DNA from: Ferrovibrio sp. MS7
GTDB lineage: Bacteria > Pseudomonadota > Alphaproteobacteria > Ferrovibrionales > Ferrovibrionaceae
Direction: 5' to 3'
DNA: 64,000 nucleotides
NCBI RefSeq assembly: GCF_038404985.1
Contig: NZ_JBBKBA010000001.1
Location: 648,001 to 712,000, forward strand
The stretch's first letter is position 1. Each line of letters starts with the position of its first letter. Below, piece after piece: positions 54,264 to 63,055 of the stretch. The notes under the pieces were generated by a model. The model worked only from the letters and a program-made list of their open reading frames with translations, was not told where the DNA came from and made no database searches. Position numbers and translations under genes: made by a program.

Positions 54264-56162
54264 ATGAGCGAGTCTTATGATGTCATCGTGATCGGCGGCG
54301 GCCATGCCGGCTGCGAGGCGGCTGCCGCCTCGGCCCGCCTGGGCGCCCGCACCCTGCTGCTGACCCACAAGCTGGAGACCATCGGCGAGATGTCCTGCAA
54401 CCCGGCCATTGGCGGCCTGGCGAAGGGGCATCTGGTGCGGGAAATCGACGCTTTGGACGGCGTGATGGGCCGGGCCGCCGACCGCGCCGGCATCCAGTTC
54501 CGGCTGCTCAACCGCTCCAAGGGCCCCGCCGTGCGCGGCCCGCGCACCCAGGCCGACCGCAAGCTCTATCGCCAGGCGATGCAGGCGATCCTGGCCGAGC
54601 AGCCGAATCTCGAGTGCCGCGCCGCTGCTGTGGAAGACCTCTGCATCGAGGATGGCGAGCTGAAGGGCGTTTTCACGGGACCAGGTTTCACGGGAAAGGG
54701 TCAGTTCATCGCCGCGCCTCGGGTGATCCTCACCACCGGGACATTTCTTTCCGGCCTGATCCATATTGGCGAGGAGAAAATCCCCGCCGGCCGGGTAGGG
54801 GAGGCGCCGTCGCTGGGCCTGTCCAAGACCCTGGCGCGGCTCGGCTTCCCGCTGGGCCGGCTGAAAACCGGCACGCCGCCGCGCCTCGATGGCCGCACCA
54901 TCGACTGGTCCGGCCTGGAAATGCAGGCCGCTGACGATCCGCCGGTGCCGTTCAGCTTCCTCACCGATAAGATCACCGTGCCGCAGATCGAATGCGGCAT
55001 CACCTATACCTCGGAAGCCGGCCACGAGCTGATCCGGGCCAATCTGCACCGGGCGCCGATGTATTCCGGCCAGATCGAGGGCACCGGGCCGCGCTATTGC
55101 CCGTCCATCGAGGACAAGGTGGTGCGGTTTCACGAGAAACAGCGCCATCAGATCTTCCTGGAGCCGGAAGGCCTGGACGACCCGACCATCTACCCGAACG
55201 GCATTTCCACCTCGCTGCCGCGCGATGTGCAGCTTGGCCTGCTGAAAACCATTCCGGGCCTGGAAAACGCCGTGATGCTGCGGCCGGGCTATGCCATCGA
55301 GTATGATTTCGTCGATCCGCGCGAATTGCTGCCCTCGCTCGAGACCAAGCGCCAGAAGGGGCTCTATTTCGCCGGCCAGATCAACGGCACCACCGGTTAT
55401 GAGGAAGCGGCCGCCCAGGGCCTGATCGCCGGCCTGAACGCGGCCCTGTCTGCTGGTAAAATGGGGGCCGCAGGTGGTGCCCCTGAACCCTTCATCCTCG
55501 ACCGCGCCGACGCCTATATCGGCGTGCTGGTTGACGACCTGGTGACGCTTGGCACCCGCGAGCCCTACCGCATGTTCACCAGCCGGGCGGAATACCGCCT
55601 GTCGCTTCGCGCCGATAATGCCGACCAGCGCCTGACCCCGCTGGGCCTGGCCATCGGCTGCATCGGTGTTTCACGTGAAACGGCCTTCACCGCCAAGGCC
55701 GAAGCGCTTTCGGCAGCCCGTCACCTGGTCAACAGCCTGAAAATGACCCCGGCGGCGCTGAACAAGCACGGAATCCCGGTAAACCAGGACGGCCAGCCGC
55801 GTTCGGTGCTGCAATTGCTCGGCTATCCCGGCATCGACATGCCGCGCCTGGCCGCTGTCTGGCCGGAATTGGCTGGGCTTTCGCCCCATATCGTCGAGCA
55901 GATCGAGATCGATGCCCGCTATGCCGGCTATATGGAGCGCCAGGAGGCCGATATCCTGGCCTTCCGCAAGGATGAAAGCCTCTCCCTGCCGGTGGACCTG
56001 GATTACGACGCCATCGGCGGCCTCTCCGCCGAAGTCCGCCTGAAGCTGAAAGCCGCCCGCCCGGCCACGCTCGGCCAGGCCGGTCGCATCTCCGGCGTGA
56101 CGCCGGCCGCCCTCATCACCCTGCTGGGCCATGTGAAGAAGCGCGCCCGCCGCGTGGCGTAA
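54264..56162 (+). CDS. mnmG: tRNA uridine-5-carboxymethylaminomethyl modification enzyme MnmG
   Basis: A 632-residue FAD/NADH enzyme, partner of MnmE in wobble-uridine modification. [24 protein letters not shown] binds [26 protein letters not shown] and [20 protein letters not shown] are GidA signatures, and the C-terminal helical domain ([34 protein letters not shown]) binds MnmE and tRNA. A parS sequence is embedded in the gene at 55667-55682, encoding GVSRET, and a weaker match lies at 55126-55141. Length is typical. rsmG follows after a 416-bp gap full of parS and REP elements. Confidence 0.97.
   Translation: MSESYDVIVIGGGHAGCEAAAASARLGARTLLLTHKLETIGEMSCNPAIGGLAKGHLVREIDALDGVMGRAADRAGIQFRLLNRSKGPAVRGPRTQADRKLYRQAMQAILAEQPNLECRAAAVEDLCIEDGELKGVFTGPGFTGKGQFIAAPRVILTTGTFLSGLIHIGEEKIPAGRVGEAPSLGLSKTLARLGFPLGRLKTGTPPRLDGRTIDWSGLEMQAADDPPVPFSFLTDKITVPQIECGITYTSEAGHELIRANLHRAPMYSGQIEGTGPRYCPSIEDKVVRFHEKQRHQIFLEPEGLDDPTIYPNGISTSLPRDVQLGLLKTIPGLENAVMLRPGYAIEYDFVDPRELLPSLETKRQKGLYFAGQINGTTGYEEAAAQGLIAGLNAALSAGKMGAAGGAPEPFILDRADAYIGVLVDDLVTLGTREPYRMFTSRAEYRLSLRADNADQRLTPLGLAIGCIGVSRETAFTAKAEALSAARHLVNSLKMTPAALNKHGIPVNQDGQPRSVLQLLGYPGIDMPRLAAVWPELAGLSPHIVEQIEIDARYAGYMERQEADILAFRKDESLSLPVDLDYDAIGGLSAEVRLKLKAARPATLGQAGRISGVTPAALITLLGHVKKRARRVA
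55667..55682. other. parS site 3, inside mnmG (15/16 match)
   Basis: TGTTTCACGTGAAACG differs from the consensus only at the last base. It lies within mnmG codons for G-V-S-R-E-T, so the coding sequence tolerates a ParB site. GGTTTCACGAGAAACA at 55126-55141 is a 14/16 match in the same gene. Confidence 0.85.
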
Positions 56163-56205
56163 GGGTTTCAGGGCCGGTTGCGGTCTTTCTCTTAGCCACT
56201 TCCTT

Positions 56206-56326
56206 GTCATTTCCGCGCCAGCCCTTCGGGCCTGTGCGCCCACGAACGCCGTTAGGCGTTCGCGCGCTTACAGGGAATCCCATTTCCAATAAGACAAATG
56301 GGACCCCCGCCTGCGCGGGGGTGACG
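56206..56326. repeat. REP/BIME-like element 5
   Basis: A longer variant: it starts GTCATTTCCGCGCCAGCCC, has internal hairpins (CGAACGCCGTTAGGCGTTCG at 56242-56261), then CCCATTT...AAATGGG, and ends with the CCCCCGC/GCGGGGG palindrome and GTGACG shared with element 3. Confidence 0.8.
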
Positions 56327-56355
56327 AAAGGGAGAAGGGGGCGGCCGCTCCTGGC

Positions 56356-56371
56356 TGTTTCACGTGAAACA
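56356..56371. other. parS site 4 (perfect)
   Basis: TGTTTCACGTGAAACA in the mnmG-rsmG gap, 57 bp from site 5. Confidence 0.95.
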
Positions 56372-56412
56372 GCGGTTTCGGCAGCGAAGTCCCGGCCCAG
56401 AAACAGCTTTCC

Positions 56413-56428
56413 TGTTTCACGTGAAACA
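56413..56428. other. parS site 5 (perfect)
   Basis: TGTTTCACGTGAAACA in the mnmG-rsmG gap. Flanking bases extend the palindrome with sites 1, 2 and 4. Confidence 0.95.
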
Positions 56429-56448
56429 GCGCCTCTCAATCCGATGTT

Positions 56449-56522
56449 CGTCACCCCCGGACTTGATCCGGGGGTCTCTCGCCACTTGGCCTGAGATCGC
56501 CGGGTCAAGCCCGGCGATGACG
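56449..56522. repeat. REP/BIME-like element 6 (second type)
   Basis: CGTCACCCCCGGACTTGATC at the left and GCCCGGCGATGACG at the right, each around a CCGG-TTGA/TCAA-CCGG core. It resembles element 4 closely. It starts 20 bp after parS site 5 and ends 56 bp before rsmG. Confidence 0.85.
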
Positions 56523-56578
56523 TGATCTATAAAGCAGCCCTTGACCCTACCGGCCTTGCCCGCGTCTATATTGCTGCC

Positions 56579-57214
56579 ATGAGCCCCACCCATTTCCAGG
56601 CTGCTGAATTCCAGGCCGCCAGCGGCTGTAGCGATGCTGCCCTGGCCCGCCTTGAAATCTATGCCGCCCAGCTCGCCAAATGGCAGAAGGCGATCAACCT
56701 GGTGGCGCCGAACACGCTGCCGGATCTGTGGCGCCGGCATTTCCTCGATTCCGCGCAAGTGCTGCCGCTGGCCGAAGGGGCGGGCGGCACCTGGCTCGAT
56801 CTCGGCTCTGGCGCCGGCTTCCCCGGCCTGGTGGTGGCAGCTTTGGGCCGCGAGAACGTGATCCTGGTGGAAAGCGACACCCGCAAGGCGGTGTTCCTGC
56901 GCGAGACGGCGCGGCTGATGGATGTCAGCGTCACGGTGCGCAGTGAGCGTATCGAGGCGGTTCCACGGGAAACATTAGGCAGCGAGATCGGCGTCATCTC
57001 GGCCCGCGCGCTGGCGCCACTGGAGCAGCTTTTTGCCTGGGCCGCGCGTTTCGCCGGGCCGGAGACTGTGCTGCTGTTTCCCAAGGGCCGGCAGGCCGAG
57101 GATGAATTGACGCTTGCGCTCAAATCCTGGAAGGTATCTTTACAAGAGGCTTTCCCAAGCCAGAGCGACGGCGAGGGCAGGATACTCCGTTTCAGGGGCT
57201 TGGTGGCGCGATGA
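56579..57214 (+). CDS. rsmG: 16S rRNA (guanine-N7)-methyltransferase RsmG
   Basis: A 211-residue SAM-dependent enzyme methylating G527 of 16S rRNA. WQKAINLVAPNTLPDLWRRHFLDSAQVLPL is the family N-terminus and WLDLGSGAGFPGLVVAAL the SAM-binding motif. VISARALAPLEQLFAWAARF is also conserved. The ATG at 56579 is preferred to 56522, which would read through REP element 6. Its stop overlaps the parA start by 4 bp (ATGA). A 13/16 parS-like sequence (56959-56974) lies inside. Confidence 0.95.
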   Translation: MSPTHFQAAEFQAASGCSDAALARLEIYAAQLAKWQKAINLVAPNTLPDLWRRHFLDSAQVLPLAEGAGGTWLDLGSGAGFPGLVVAALGRENVILVESDTRKAVFLRETARLMDVSVTVRSERIEAVPRETLGSEIGVISARALAPLEQLFAWAARFAGPETVLLFPKGRQAEDELTLALKSWKVSLQEAFPSQSDGEGRILRFRGLVAR

Positions 57215-58059
57215 GTACGGAACACGAACATACGCAGGAATATCCGCCCGAACTTACGGCCGGCATCCGTCATGCCCGCGTGCTCGCCATCGCCAACCAG
57301 AAGGGCGGCGTGGGTAAGACCACCACCGCCATCAACCTCGCCACCGCTTTGGCCGCCGTCGGCGAGCGCGTGCTGCTGATCGACAGCGACCCGCAGGGCA
57401 ACGCCTCCACCGGTCTGGGCCTGAGCCATGAGGAGCGCGGCGCCGGCACCTATCAGGTGCTGATGGGCGAGGCGACGCTGGAAGAAGCCGTGCACGAGAC
57501 CAAGGTGCCGAATCTTTTCATCGTGCCGGCGACCGTCGATCTGTCCGGCGCCGAACTGGAACTGATCGACCTCGACCGCCGCCAGCATCGCCTGGCCGAT
57601 GCGCTCGACGCCGCTGGTGATGCGCTCGATTACGACCATGTGCTGATCGACTGCCCGCCGTCTTTGACGCTGCTCACCGTCAATGCCATGGCGGCGGCGG
57701 ATGCAGTGCTGGTGCCGCTGCAATGCGAGTTCTTCGCGCTGGAAGGGCTGAGCCAGTTGCTGCGCACGGTCGAGCGCGTGCGTGGCGCGCTGAACCCGGC
57801 GCTGGAAGTGCAGGGCGTGGTGCTGACCATGTTCGACAAGCGCAACAATCTCTCCGAACAGGTCGCCGCCGATGTGCGCGGCTTCCTCGGCGAGAAGGTC
57901 TACGACACCGTGATCCCGCGCAATGTCCGCATCTCGGAAGCGCCGAGCTTTGGCGTGCCGGCGCTGATCTATGATTTCCGCTGCCCCGGCAGCACGGCTT
58001 ACATGAGCCTGGCGCGCGAAGTGATCCGCCGCGAACAGGCCCTGCGTGACGCTGCCTGA
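57211..58059 (+). CDS. parA: chromosome partitioning ATPase ParA
   Basis: A 282-residue deviant Walker ATPase that moves ParB-parS complexes. ANQKGGVGKTTTAINLATALA holds the deviant Walker A with the signature Lys (about residues 30-37), DSDPQGNASTGLG is motif A', and VLIDCPPSLTLLTVNAMAAAD is Walker B. About 28 residues precede the P-loop, a common alphaproteobacterial form. It is translationally coupled to rsmG, and parB starts 19 bp downstream. It acts on the five parS sites between 53.9 and 56.5 kb. Confidence 0.97.
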   Translation: MSTEHEHTQEYPPELTAGIRHARVLAIANQKGGVGKTTTAINLATALAAVGERVLLIDSDPQGNASTGLGLSHEERGAGTYQVLMGEATLEEAVHETKVPNLFIVPATVDLSGAELELIDLDRRQHRLADALDAAGDALDYDHVLIDCPPSLTLLTVNAMAAADAVLVPLQCEFFALEGLSQLLRTVERVRGALNPALEVQGVVLTMFDKRNNLSEQVAADVRGFLGEKVYDTVIPRNVRISEAPSFGVPALIYDFRCPGSTAYMSLAREVIRREQALRDAA

Positions 58060-58078
58060 CGCGGCGCCGGAGTAGAGT

Positions 58079-59041
58079 ATGATAGATGATCCGAAGAAGC
58101 GGCCGGCCGATGCGGCAGGGGCCGCCAAGCGTGGCTTAGGGCGTGGCCTCGCCGCGCTGATGGGCGATGGCGGCGCCACCGGCGCGCCGGCAGATGCAGC
58201 GCCGCGCGGCGGTTTGCGCGAGCTGCCGATCGAGCAGTTGATGCCGAACCCGTATCAGCCACGCATGATGTTCAATGCCGAGGCGCTGGCCTCGCTCGCC
58301 GCCTCGATCCGCGAGCGCGGCGTGCTGCAGCCTTTGGTGGTGCGGCGCTCCACGACCAAGGCCGGCATGTATGAGATCATCGCTGGCGAGCGGCGCTGGC
58401 GCGCCTCGCAGATGGCGCAGCTCCATCATGTGCCGGCGGTGGTCAAGGAGATCGACGACCGTCAGGCACTGGAAATCGGCATCATCGAGAATGTGCAGCG
58501 CCAGGACCTCAACCCCATGGAAGAGGCGCAGGCCTATCGCCGCCTCACCGATGAATTCGGCTACAGCGCCGAGGCAATCGCCGATGCCATCGGCAAGAGC
58601 CGGCCGCATGTCGCCAACACGCTGCGCCTGCTGAAGCTGCCGGAAAGCGTGATCAGACTGATCATCGACGGCAGGCTGACCGCCGGCCAGGCGCGGCCTT
58701 TGATTGAGCATCCGCAGGCCGCCGACCTGGCTCTGCAGATCGCGGACGGCAAACTCACCGCGCGCCAGGCCGAGAACATGGCGAAAATCGGCAAGGCGGT
58801 CGGTGGTGCTAGTGCCGCGCCGAAGCCGCCGAAGGCCGGCGGCAGTTCGTCGTCGTCTTCGCCCACTACGCCGAAAAAGAAGGATGCCGATACGCTCGCT
58901 TTCGAGCGCTCTCTGAGCCAAGCGCTCGGCCTCGTCGTCGAGGTCGAGGTCGGCGATGACAGCGAGAGCGGCCGCTTGATCATCAACTACCGCCGCCTCG
59001 AACAGCTCGACGACCTGGCGAAGAAGCTCAGCCGGAGATAA
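58079..59041 (+). CDS. parB: chromosome partitioning protein ParB
   Basis: A 320-residue CTPase that loads at parS and spreads. After RGLGRGLAALMGDGG comes the N-terminal domain with LREGLPIEQL-type sequence (here RELPIEQLMPNPYQPR), the CTP-binding GERRWRAS (about residue 103) and IIENVQRQDLNPMEEAQAY. A KorB-like helix-turn-helix (AIADAIGKSRPHVANTLRLLKLPESV) contacts parS. A Ser/Pro/Lys linker (about 240-265) leads to the C-terminal dimerisation domain. GGAG precedes the ATG. The stop TAA shares one base with the next gene's ATG. Confidence 0.97.
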   Translation: MIDDPKKRPADAAGAAKRGLGRGLAALMGDGGATGAPADAAPRGGLRELPIEQLMPNPYQPRMMFNAEALASLAASIRERGVLQPLVVRRSTTKAGMYEIIAGERRWRASQMAQLHHVPAVVKEIDDRQALEIGIIENVQRQDLNPMEEAQAYRRLTDEFGYSAEAIADAIGKSRPHVANTLRLLKLPESVIRLIIDGRLTAGQARPLIEHPQAADLALQIADGKLTARQAENMAKIGKAVGGASAAPKPPKAGGSSSSSSPTTPKKKDADTLAFERSLSQALGLVVEVEVGDDSESGRLIINYRRLEQLDDLAKKLSRR

Positions 59042-59664
59042 TGCTGCGCCGGCGCGAGATCGAGATCGATCCAGCCAAGGGCGAGATCCGCATCTATGAC
59101 AAGCGGCGCCGGCTGTGGGTCGAGTATGCGGTGATGCGGCTGATGACCTTCACTTCGCTCATCGCATATATCTTCCGTCTGGTCTCGGAAGATTGGATGG
59201 CCTTGTTGCCGCCCTACGAACGCCCGCTGCGTTCCCGTGCGCTGCATGGCCATGCGCAATGCCTGCGCCGCCGGCTGCGCGAGGGCGGCCCGGCGCTGGT
59301 GCTGTCGCGCACCGGCTTCGAGGACCGCAGCACCGGGCTGGGGCTGATCCCGTGGCAATATGTCGGTGCCTATCGCGGTGAATTGTTCCAGGTTGGGCGG
59401 CCGACCTTGTGCCTCTACCGCGACGGCATCATGGCCTGGATCGCTTTGGTGCCGGAAAATGCCTGGATGGCGGAAGCGGTGGAGTTGGATCTCGGCGATA
59501 TAGAGGATTACGGCCTGCCGATCATCCAGTCGGGCGATGACAGCCTGCCGCTCAGCATGGATGACCTGCTGTGGCTGATTGGCCGCCATGCCCAGGCCGA
59601 TGGCGTGCCGGATGGCTACCGCCCCAAGCATCTGGCGCTGATCGGCCTCAGCCCCAGGGCATAA
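59041..59664 (+). CDS. PH-like-domain protein of unknown function coupled to parB
   Basis: A 207-residue protein. The N-terminal IEIDPAKGEIRIYDKRRRLWVEYAVMRLMTFTSLIAYIF suggests a membrane-proximal amphipathic or single hydrophobic segment. LVLSRTGFEDRSTGLGLIPWQYVGAY is like the PH-type barrel of STM3941-family proteins. No enzymatic motif is seen. The ATG overlaps the parB TAA (TAATG), so it is probably translated with parB. A role in segregation is conceivable, but position alone does not establish it. Confidence 0.8.
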   Translation: MLRRREIEIDPAKGEIRIYDKRRRLWVEYAVMRLMTFTSLIAYIFRLVSEDWMALLPPYERPLRSRALHGHAQCLRRRLREGGPALVLSRTGFEDRSTGLGLIPWQYVGAYRGELFQVGRPTLCLYRDGIMAWIALVPENAWMAEAVELDLGDIEDYGLPIIQSGDDSLPLSMDDLLWLIGRHAQADGVPDGYRPKHLALIGLSPRA

Positions 59665-60042
59665 GTCCCCGGAGGCAGCTTCTGGCCGGAACCCCGGCCC
59701 GGCGAGGAAGCCAGGCCAGAAATTTGGCACGATTTCCACCCCTCCCGGCACCGACTCCGGCGCAGGCAGCGCCAAACAATCGCCATAATACCGCCTATTC
59801 CATTGGCATTTGCATGCTGAATGGCGTTATTTTAGGCACAGGCTCGTACCCCTGCCTGCAATGACAGCGTGATTCAGGGGCGAATCGACGCTGAATCCGG
59901 TTTTGTTGCATTGCGGCCAAGTGGCACGGTTCTTGTAAACCTGAATCCCGAGGCGCGTACCAGGGTGGGTCGGCCGGTCCGGAAGTTGTGCCGGGCGGCG
60001 ACCGGCAGGTGGTGCGGGTCACCAAGCAGGAGGTTATCGACA
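59665..60042. other. 378-bp intergenic region upstream of amtB
   Basis: No gene is supported. TTCTGGCC (59680-59687) and GGCCAGAA (59714-59721) can form an 8-bp stem after the previous gene, a weak terminator candidate. A sigma-54 promoter follows at 59922. A glnK gene, usual before amtB, is not present. Confidence 0.7.
59922..59936 (+). promoter_or_regulatory. sigma-54 (RpoN) promoter of amtB
   Basis: TGGCACG-GTTC-TTGT matches the -24/-12 consensus TGGCACG-N4-TTGC with one difference. It lies 107 bp upstream of the amtB ATG, consistent with NtrC-dependent nitrogen control. Confidence 0.72.
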
Positions 60043-61425
60043 ATGCCACGTCTTTCCGTAACGGCGATGCCCGCCGTCCCTCAGACTTACGGCCGCCAGC
60101 TCGGCTGGCTGCTGCTGGCGCTCGCCGCCATGTTTGCGCTGCTGCCGTTCCATGCTTTCGCCCAGGCCGCCGCGCCGGCCGCTGCCGAAGCTGCCGCCGC
60201 GCCGAAGCTTGATACCGGCGATACCGCCTGGATGCTCACCTCCACCGCCCTGGTGTTGCTGATGACCATCCCCGGCCTGGCGCTGTTCTACGGCGGCATG
60301 GTCCGCAAGATGAACGTGCTCACCATCATGATGCAGTCCTTCGCCATCACCTGCCTGGTGACCGTGCTGTGGATGATCATCGGCTACAGCCTGGCCTTCT
60401 CGCCGGGCAACGCCATCATCGGCGGCTTCGGCAACCTGTTCCTGTCCGGCATCGCCATCGACAGCGTCAACGATCTGGCCAAGACCATCCCGGAATCGGT
60501 GTTCCTCACCTTCCAGCTCACCTTCGCCATCATCACCCCGGCGCTGATCACCGGTGCTTTCGCCGACCGCATGAAGTTCTCGGCGATGCTGTGGTTCATC
60601 GGCCTGTGGCTGATCTTCGTCTATGCCCCGGTTGCCCATATGGTGTGGGGCGGCGGTCTGATGGGCGAAATGGGCGTGCTCGACTTCGCTGGCGGCACCG
60701 TGGTGCATATCAACGCTGGCATCGCCGGCCTGGTTGCCTGCTTGGTCATCGGCAAGCGCATGGGCCATGGCAAGTCCAGCCACGCGCCGCATAACCTGAC
60801 GCTGTCGATCATCGGCGCCAGCCTGCTGTGGGTTGGCTGGTTCGGCTTCAACGCCGGTTCCGCCGCCGGTGCCAACGTCAATGCCGGCATGGCCATGCTG
60901 GTCACCCAGATCGCCACCGCCGCTGCGGCGCTCGCCTGGATGTTCGCGGAGTGGATTGCCCGCGGCAAGCCCAGCGTGCTCGGCATCATCTCGGGTGCCG
61001 TTGCCGGCCTTGTTGCCATCACCCCGGCTGCCGGTTTCGTCGATCCGATGGGCTCGCTCATCATCGGCCTGATCTCCGGCGTGGTCTGCTTCGTCGCCGC
61101 CACCAGCATCAAGAACGCGCTGGGCTACGACGACAGCCTTGATGCCTTCGGCGTCCATGGTGTCGGCGGCATCGTCGGCGCGGTGCTCACCGGTGTGTTC
61201 GCCAAGGCGGCGATTGCCGGCAAGGACGCCCCGCTGGGCCTGCTGGACGGCAATGGCGGCCAGGTGCTCACCCAGATCTACGGTGTGGTCATCACCATCG
61301 TGTTCACCGCGGTTGTGACCCTGATCATCCTCAAGATCGTCGATTGGACCATCGGTCTGCGCGTCGACGAGGCCACCGAACGTGACGGCCTCGATCTCAA
61401 CTTGCACGGCGAGACGGTGCAATAA
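60043..61425 (+). CDS. amtB: ammonium transporter AmtB
   Basis: A 460-residue ammonium channel. A cleavable signal-like N-terminus (LGWLLLALAAMFALLPFHAFA) is followed by an Ala/Glu linker and eleven helices. DTAWMLTSTALVLLMTIPGLALFYGGMVR is the family start. The pore twin-His residues lie in GGTVVHINAGIAGLV and DAFGVHGVGGIVGAVLTG. AGGAGG about 8 bp upstream decides the ATG at 60043; upstream in-frame codons are in the leader. Control by sigma-54 is indicated, and GlnK must be encoded elsewhere. A terminator follows the stop. Confidence 0.95.
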   Translation: MPRLSVTAMPAVPQTYGRQLGWLLLALAAMFALLPFHAFAQAAAPAAAEAAAAPKLDTGDTAWMLTSTALVLLMTIPGLALFYGGMVRKMNVLTIMMQSFAITCLVTVLWMIIGYSLAFSPGNAIIGGFGNLFLSGIAIDSVNDLAKTIPESVFLTFQLTFAIITPALITGAFADRMKFSAMLWFIGLWLIFVYAPVAHMVWGGGLMGEMGVLDFAGGTVVHINAGIAGLVACLVIGKRMGHGKSSHAPHNLTLSIIGASLLWVGWFGFNAGSAAGANVNAGMAMLVTQIATAAAALAWMFAEWIARGKPSVLGIISGAVAGLVAITPAAGFVDPMGSLIIGLISGVVCFVAATSIKNALGYDDSLDAFGVHGVGGIVGAVLTGVFAKAAIAGKDAPLGLLDGNGGQVLTQIYGVVITIVFTAVVTLIILKIVDWTIGLRVDEATERDGLDLNLHGETVQ

Positions 61426-61438
61426 GACGCGCACACTT

Positions 61439-61486
61439 GCAGCCCGGACCGACACACCCACCCGTCGGCCCGGGCTGCATCTTTTT
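61439..61486 (+). terminator. intrinsic terminator of amtB
   Basis: GCAGCCCGG and CCGGGCTGC pair, then CCGAC and GTCGG continue the stem past one A/C mismatch, around a 10-nt loop. ATCTTTTTC follows. Confidence 0.9.
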
Positions 61487-61573
61487 CGCTTCCCCATGCG
61501 CGGTTTTTTACTTTCCGCCCTCAGGCCAATCCCCTACTCTGGTCGCCAGCAAATAGATTTCGGGGGATAAGCG

Positions 61574-63052
61574 ATGCCCGCTTTCGATGAAATGACCGAC
61601 GCCAGTGGCGCGGTCCGCATCCCCTACCAAGGCTATTCCCGGTGGCTCAAGAACGTGCCCGCCGATGTGCCGGCGAAGCGCCGCCACGAAGCCGACACGC
61701 TGTTCCGCCGCCTCGGCATCACCTTCGCGGTCTATGGCGAAGGCGGCGATACCGAACGCCTGATCCCCTTCGATATCGTGCCGCGCATCCTGGCTGCTTC
61801 CGAATGGGCGCGGCTGAAGCGCGGGCTTGAGCAGCGCGTCAAGGCGCTGAACGCCTTCCTGCACGATATCTACCATGAGCAGGAGATCATCCGGGCGGGC
61901 AAAATTCCGGCCGACCTGATCCTCGGCAACGAGCAGTTCACCGGTGCCATGGCCGGCTTCCGCGTGCCGCATGGCATCTACACCCATATCGCCGGCATCG
62001 ATGTGGTGCGCACCGGCGAAAACGATTTCTTCGTGCTGGAAGACAATGCCCGCACGCCCAGCGGCGTCAGCTACATGCTGGAAAACCGCGAGGCGATGAT
62101 GCGCCTCTTCCCCGATCTTTTCGCCCAGGTGCGCGTTGCACCGGTGGGCCATTACGCCGATGCGCTGCTGCAAACCCTGCGCGAATGCGCGCCGCCGAAC
62201 TGCAATGACGAACCCACCGTCGCGCTGCTCACGCCCGGCGTCTACAATTCAGCCTATTTCGAGCATGTCTTCCTCGCCGAGCAGATGGGCATCGAGCTGG
62301 TGGAAGGCTCGGATCTCGTGGTCAAGGACGGCATCGTCTACATGCGCATGGTCGGTGGCCTCAAGCGCGTCGACGTGCTTTACCGCCGCCTCGATGATTC
62401 CTTCCTCGATCCCCAGGCCTTCCGCAAGGATTCGATGATCGGCGTGCCGGGCCTGTTCGCCGCCTACAAGGCCGGCAACATCACCGTCACCAACGCGGTC
62501 GGCACCGGCGTCGCCGACGACAAGTCGGTCTATCCCTATGTGCCGGACATGGTGCGCTTTTACTTGGGCGAAGAACCGACTTTGGCCAATGTGCCGACCC
62601 ATATCCTGCGCCGGCCGGATGACCTGAAATACACGCTCGAGCATCTCGACGAGCTGGTGGTGAAGGAAGTGCATGGCTCCGGCGGCTACGGCATGCTGGT
62701 CGGCCCGCGCGCCACCAAGGCCGAGATCGAGGCCTTCCGCGCCAAGATCATCGCCAAGCCTGAAGCCTATATCGCGCAGCCGACCCTGGCGCTCTCCACC
62801 TGCCCGACTTTCGTCGAAAGCGGCCTGGCGCCGCGCCATGTCGATCTGCGGCCCTTCGTGCTGTCGGGCAACACCACGCGCATCGTGCCGGGCGGGCTGA
62901 CCCGCGTCGCCTTGCGCGAAGGCTCGCTGGTGGTGAATTCCAGCCAGGGCGGCGGCACCAAGGATACCTGGGTGCTGGAACCGCTGCCCGGCGAGGTGAT
63001 GCCCGAGGAACCGGGCCCGTCGCAATCACAGTCGCAGACAGCGGGGGCTTGA
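61574..63052 (+). CDS. circularly permuted ATP-grasp protein (DUF404/DUF407 type)
   Basis: A 492-residue predicted carboxylate-amine ligase. FDEMTDASGAVRIPYQGYSRWLK begins the family; RTGENDFFVLEDNARTPSGVSYMLENREAMMRLFPDLF and VKDGIVYMRMVGGLKRVDVLYRRLDDSFLDPQAF contain ATP/Mg-binding residues. LDELVVKEVHGSGGYGMLVGP is the permuted nucleotide-binding loop. GGGGGAT precedes the ATG. The alpha-E gene follows 3 bp after its stop. This pair, often with a transglutaminase-like gene and a proteasome-like peptidase, is thought to make or remove a peptide tag (published prediction; function unproven). Confidence 0.93.
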   Translation: MPAFDEMTDASGAVRIPYQGYSRWLKNVPADVPAKRRHEADTLFRRLGITFAVYGEGGDTERLIPFDIVPRILAASEWARLKRGLEQRVKALNAFLHDIYHEQEIIRAGKIPADLILGNEQFTGAMAGFRVPHGIYTHIAGIDVVRTGENDFFVLEDNARTPSGVSYMLENREAMMRLFPDLFAQVRVAPVGHYADALLQTLRECAPPNCNDEPTVALLTPGVYNSAYFEHVFLAEQMGIELVEGSDLVVKDGIVYMRMVGGLKRVDVLYRRLDDSFLDPQAFRKDSMIGVPGLFAAYKAGNITVTNAVGTGVADDKSVYPYVPDMVRFYLGEEPTLANVPTHILRRPDDLKYTLEHLDELVVKEVHGSGGYGMLVGPRATKAEIEAFRAKIIAKPEAYIAQPTLALSTCPTFVESGLAPRHVDLRPFVLSGNTTRIVPGGLTRVALREGSLVVNSSQGGGTKDTWVLEPLPGEVMPEEPGPSQSQSQTAGA

Positions 63053-63055
63053 GCC

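Noticed and set aside
56204-56494. Small plus-strand frame in the mnmG-rsmG gap
   Set aside because: It consists almost entirely of REP elements 5 and 6 and parS sites 4 and 5.
59869-60042. Extended N-terminus for amtB
   Set aside because: It would translate the leader downstream of the sigma-54 promoter; the AGGAGG-preceded ATG at 60043 starts the signal-like peptide.
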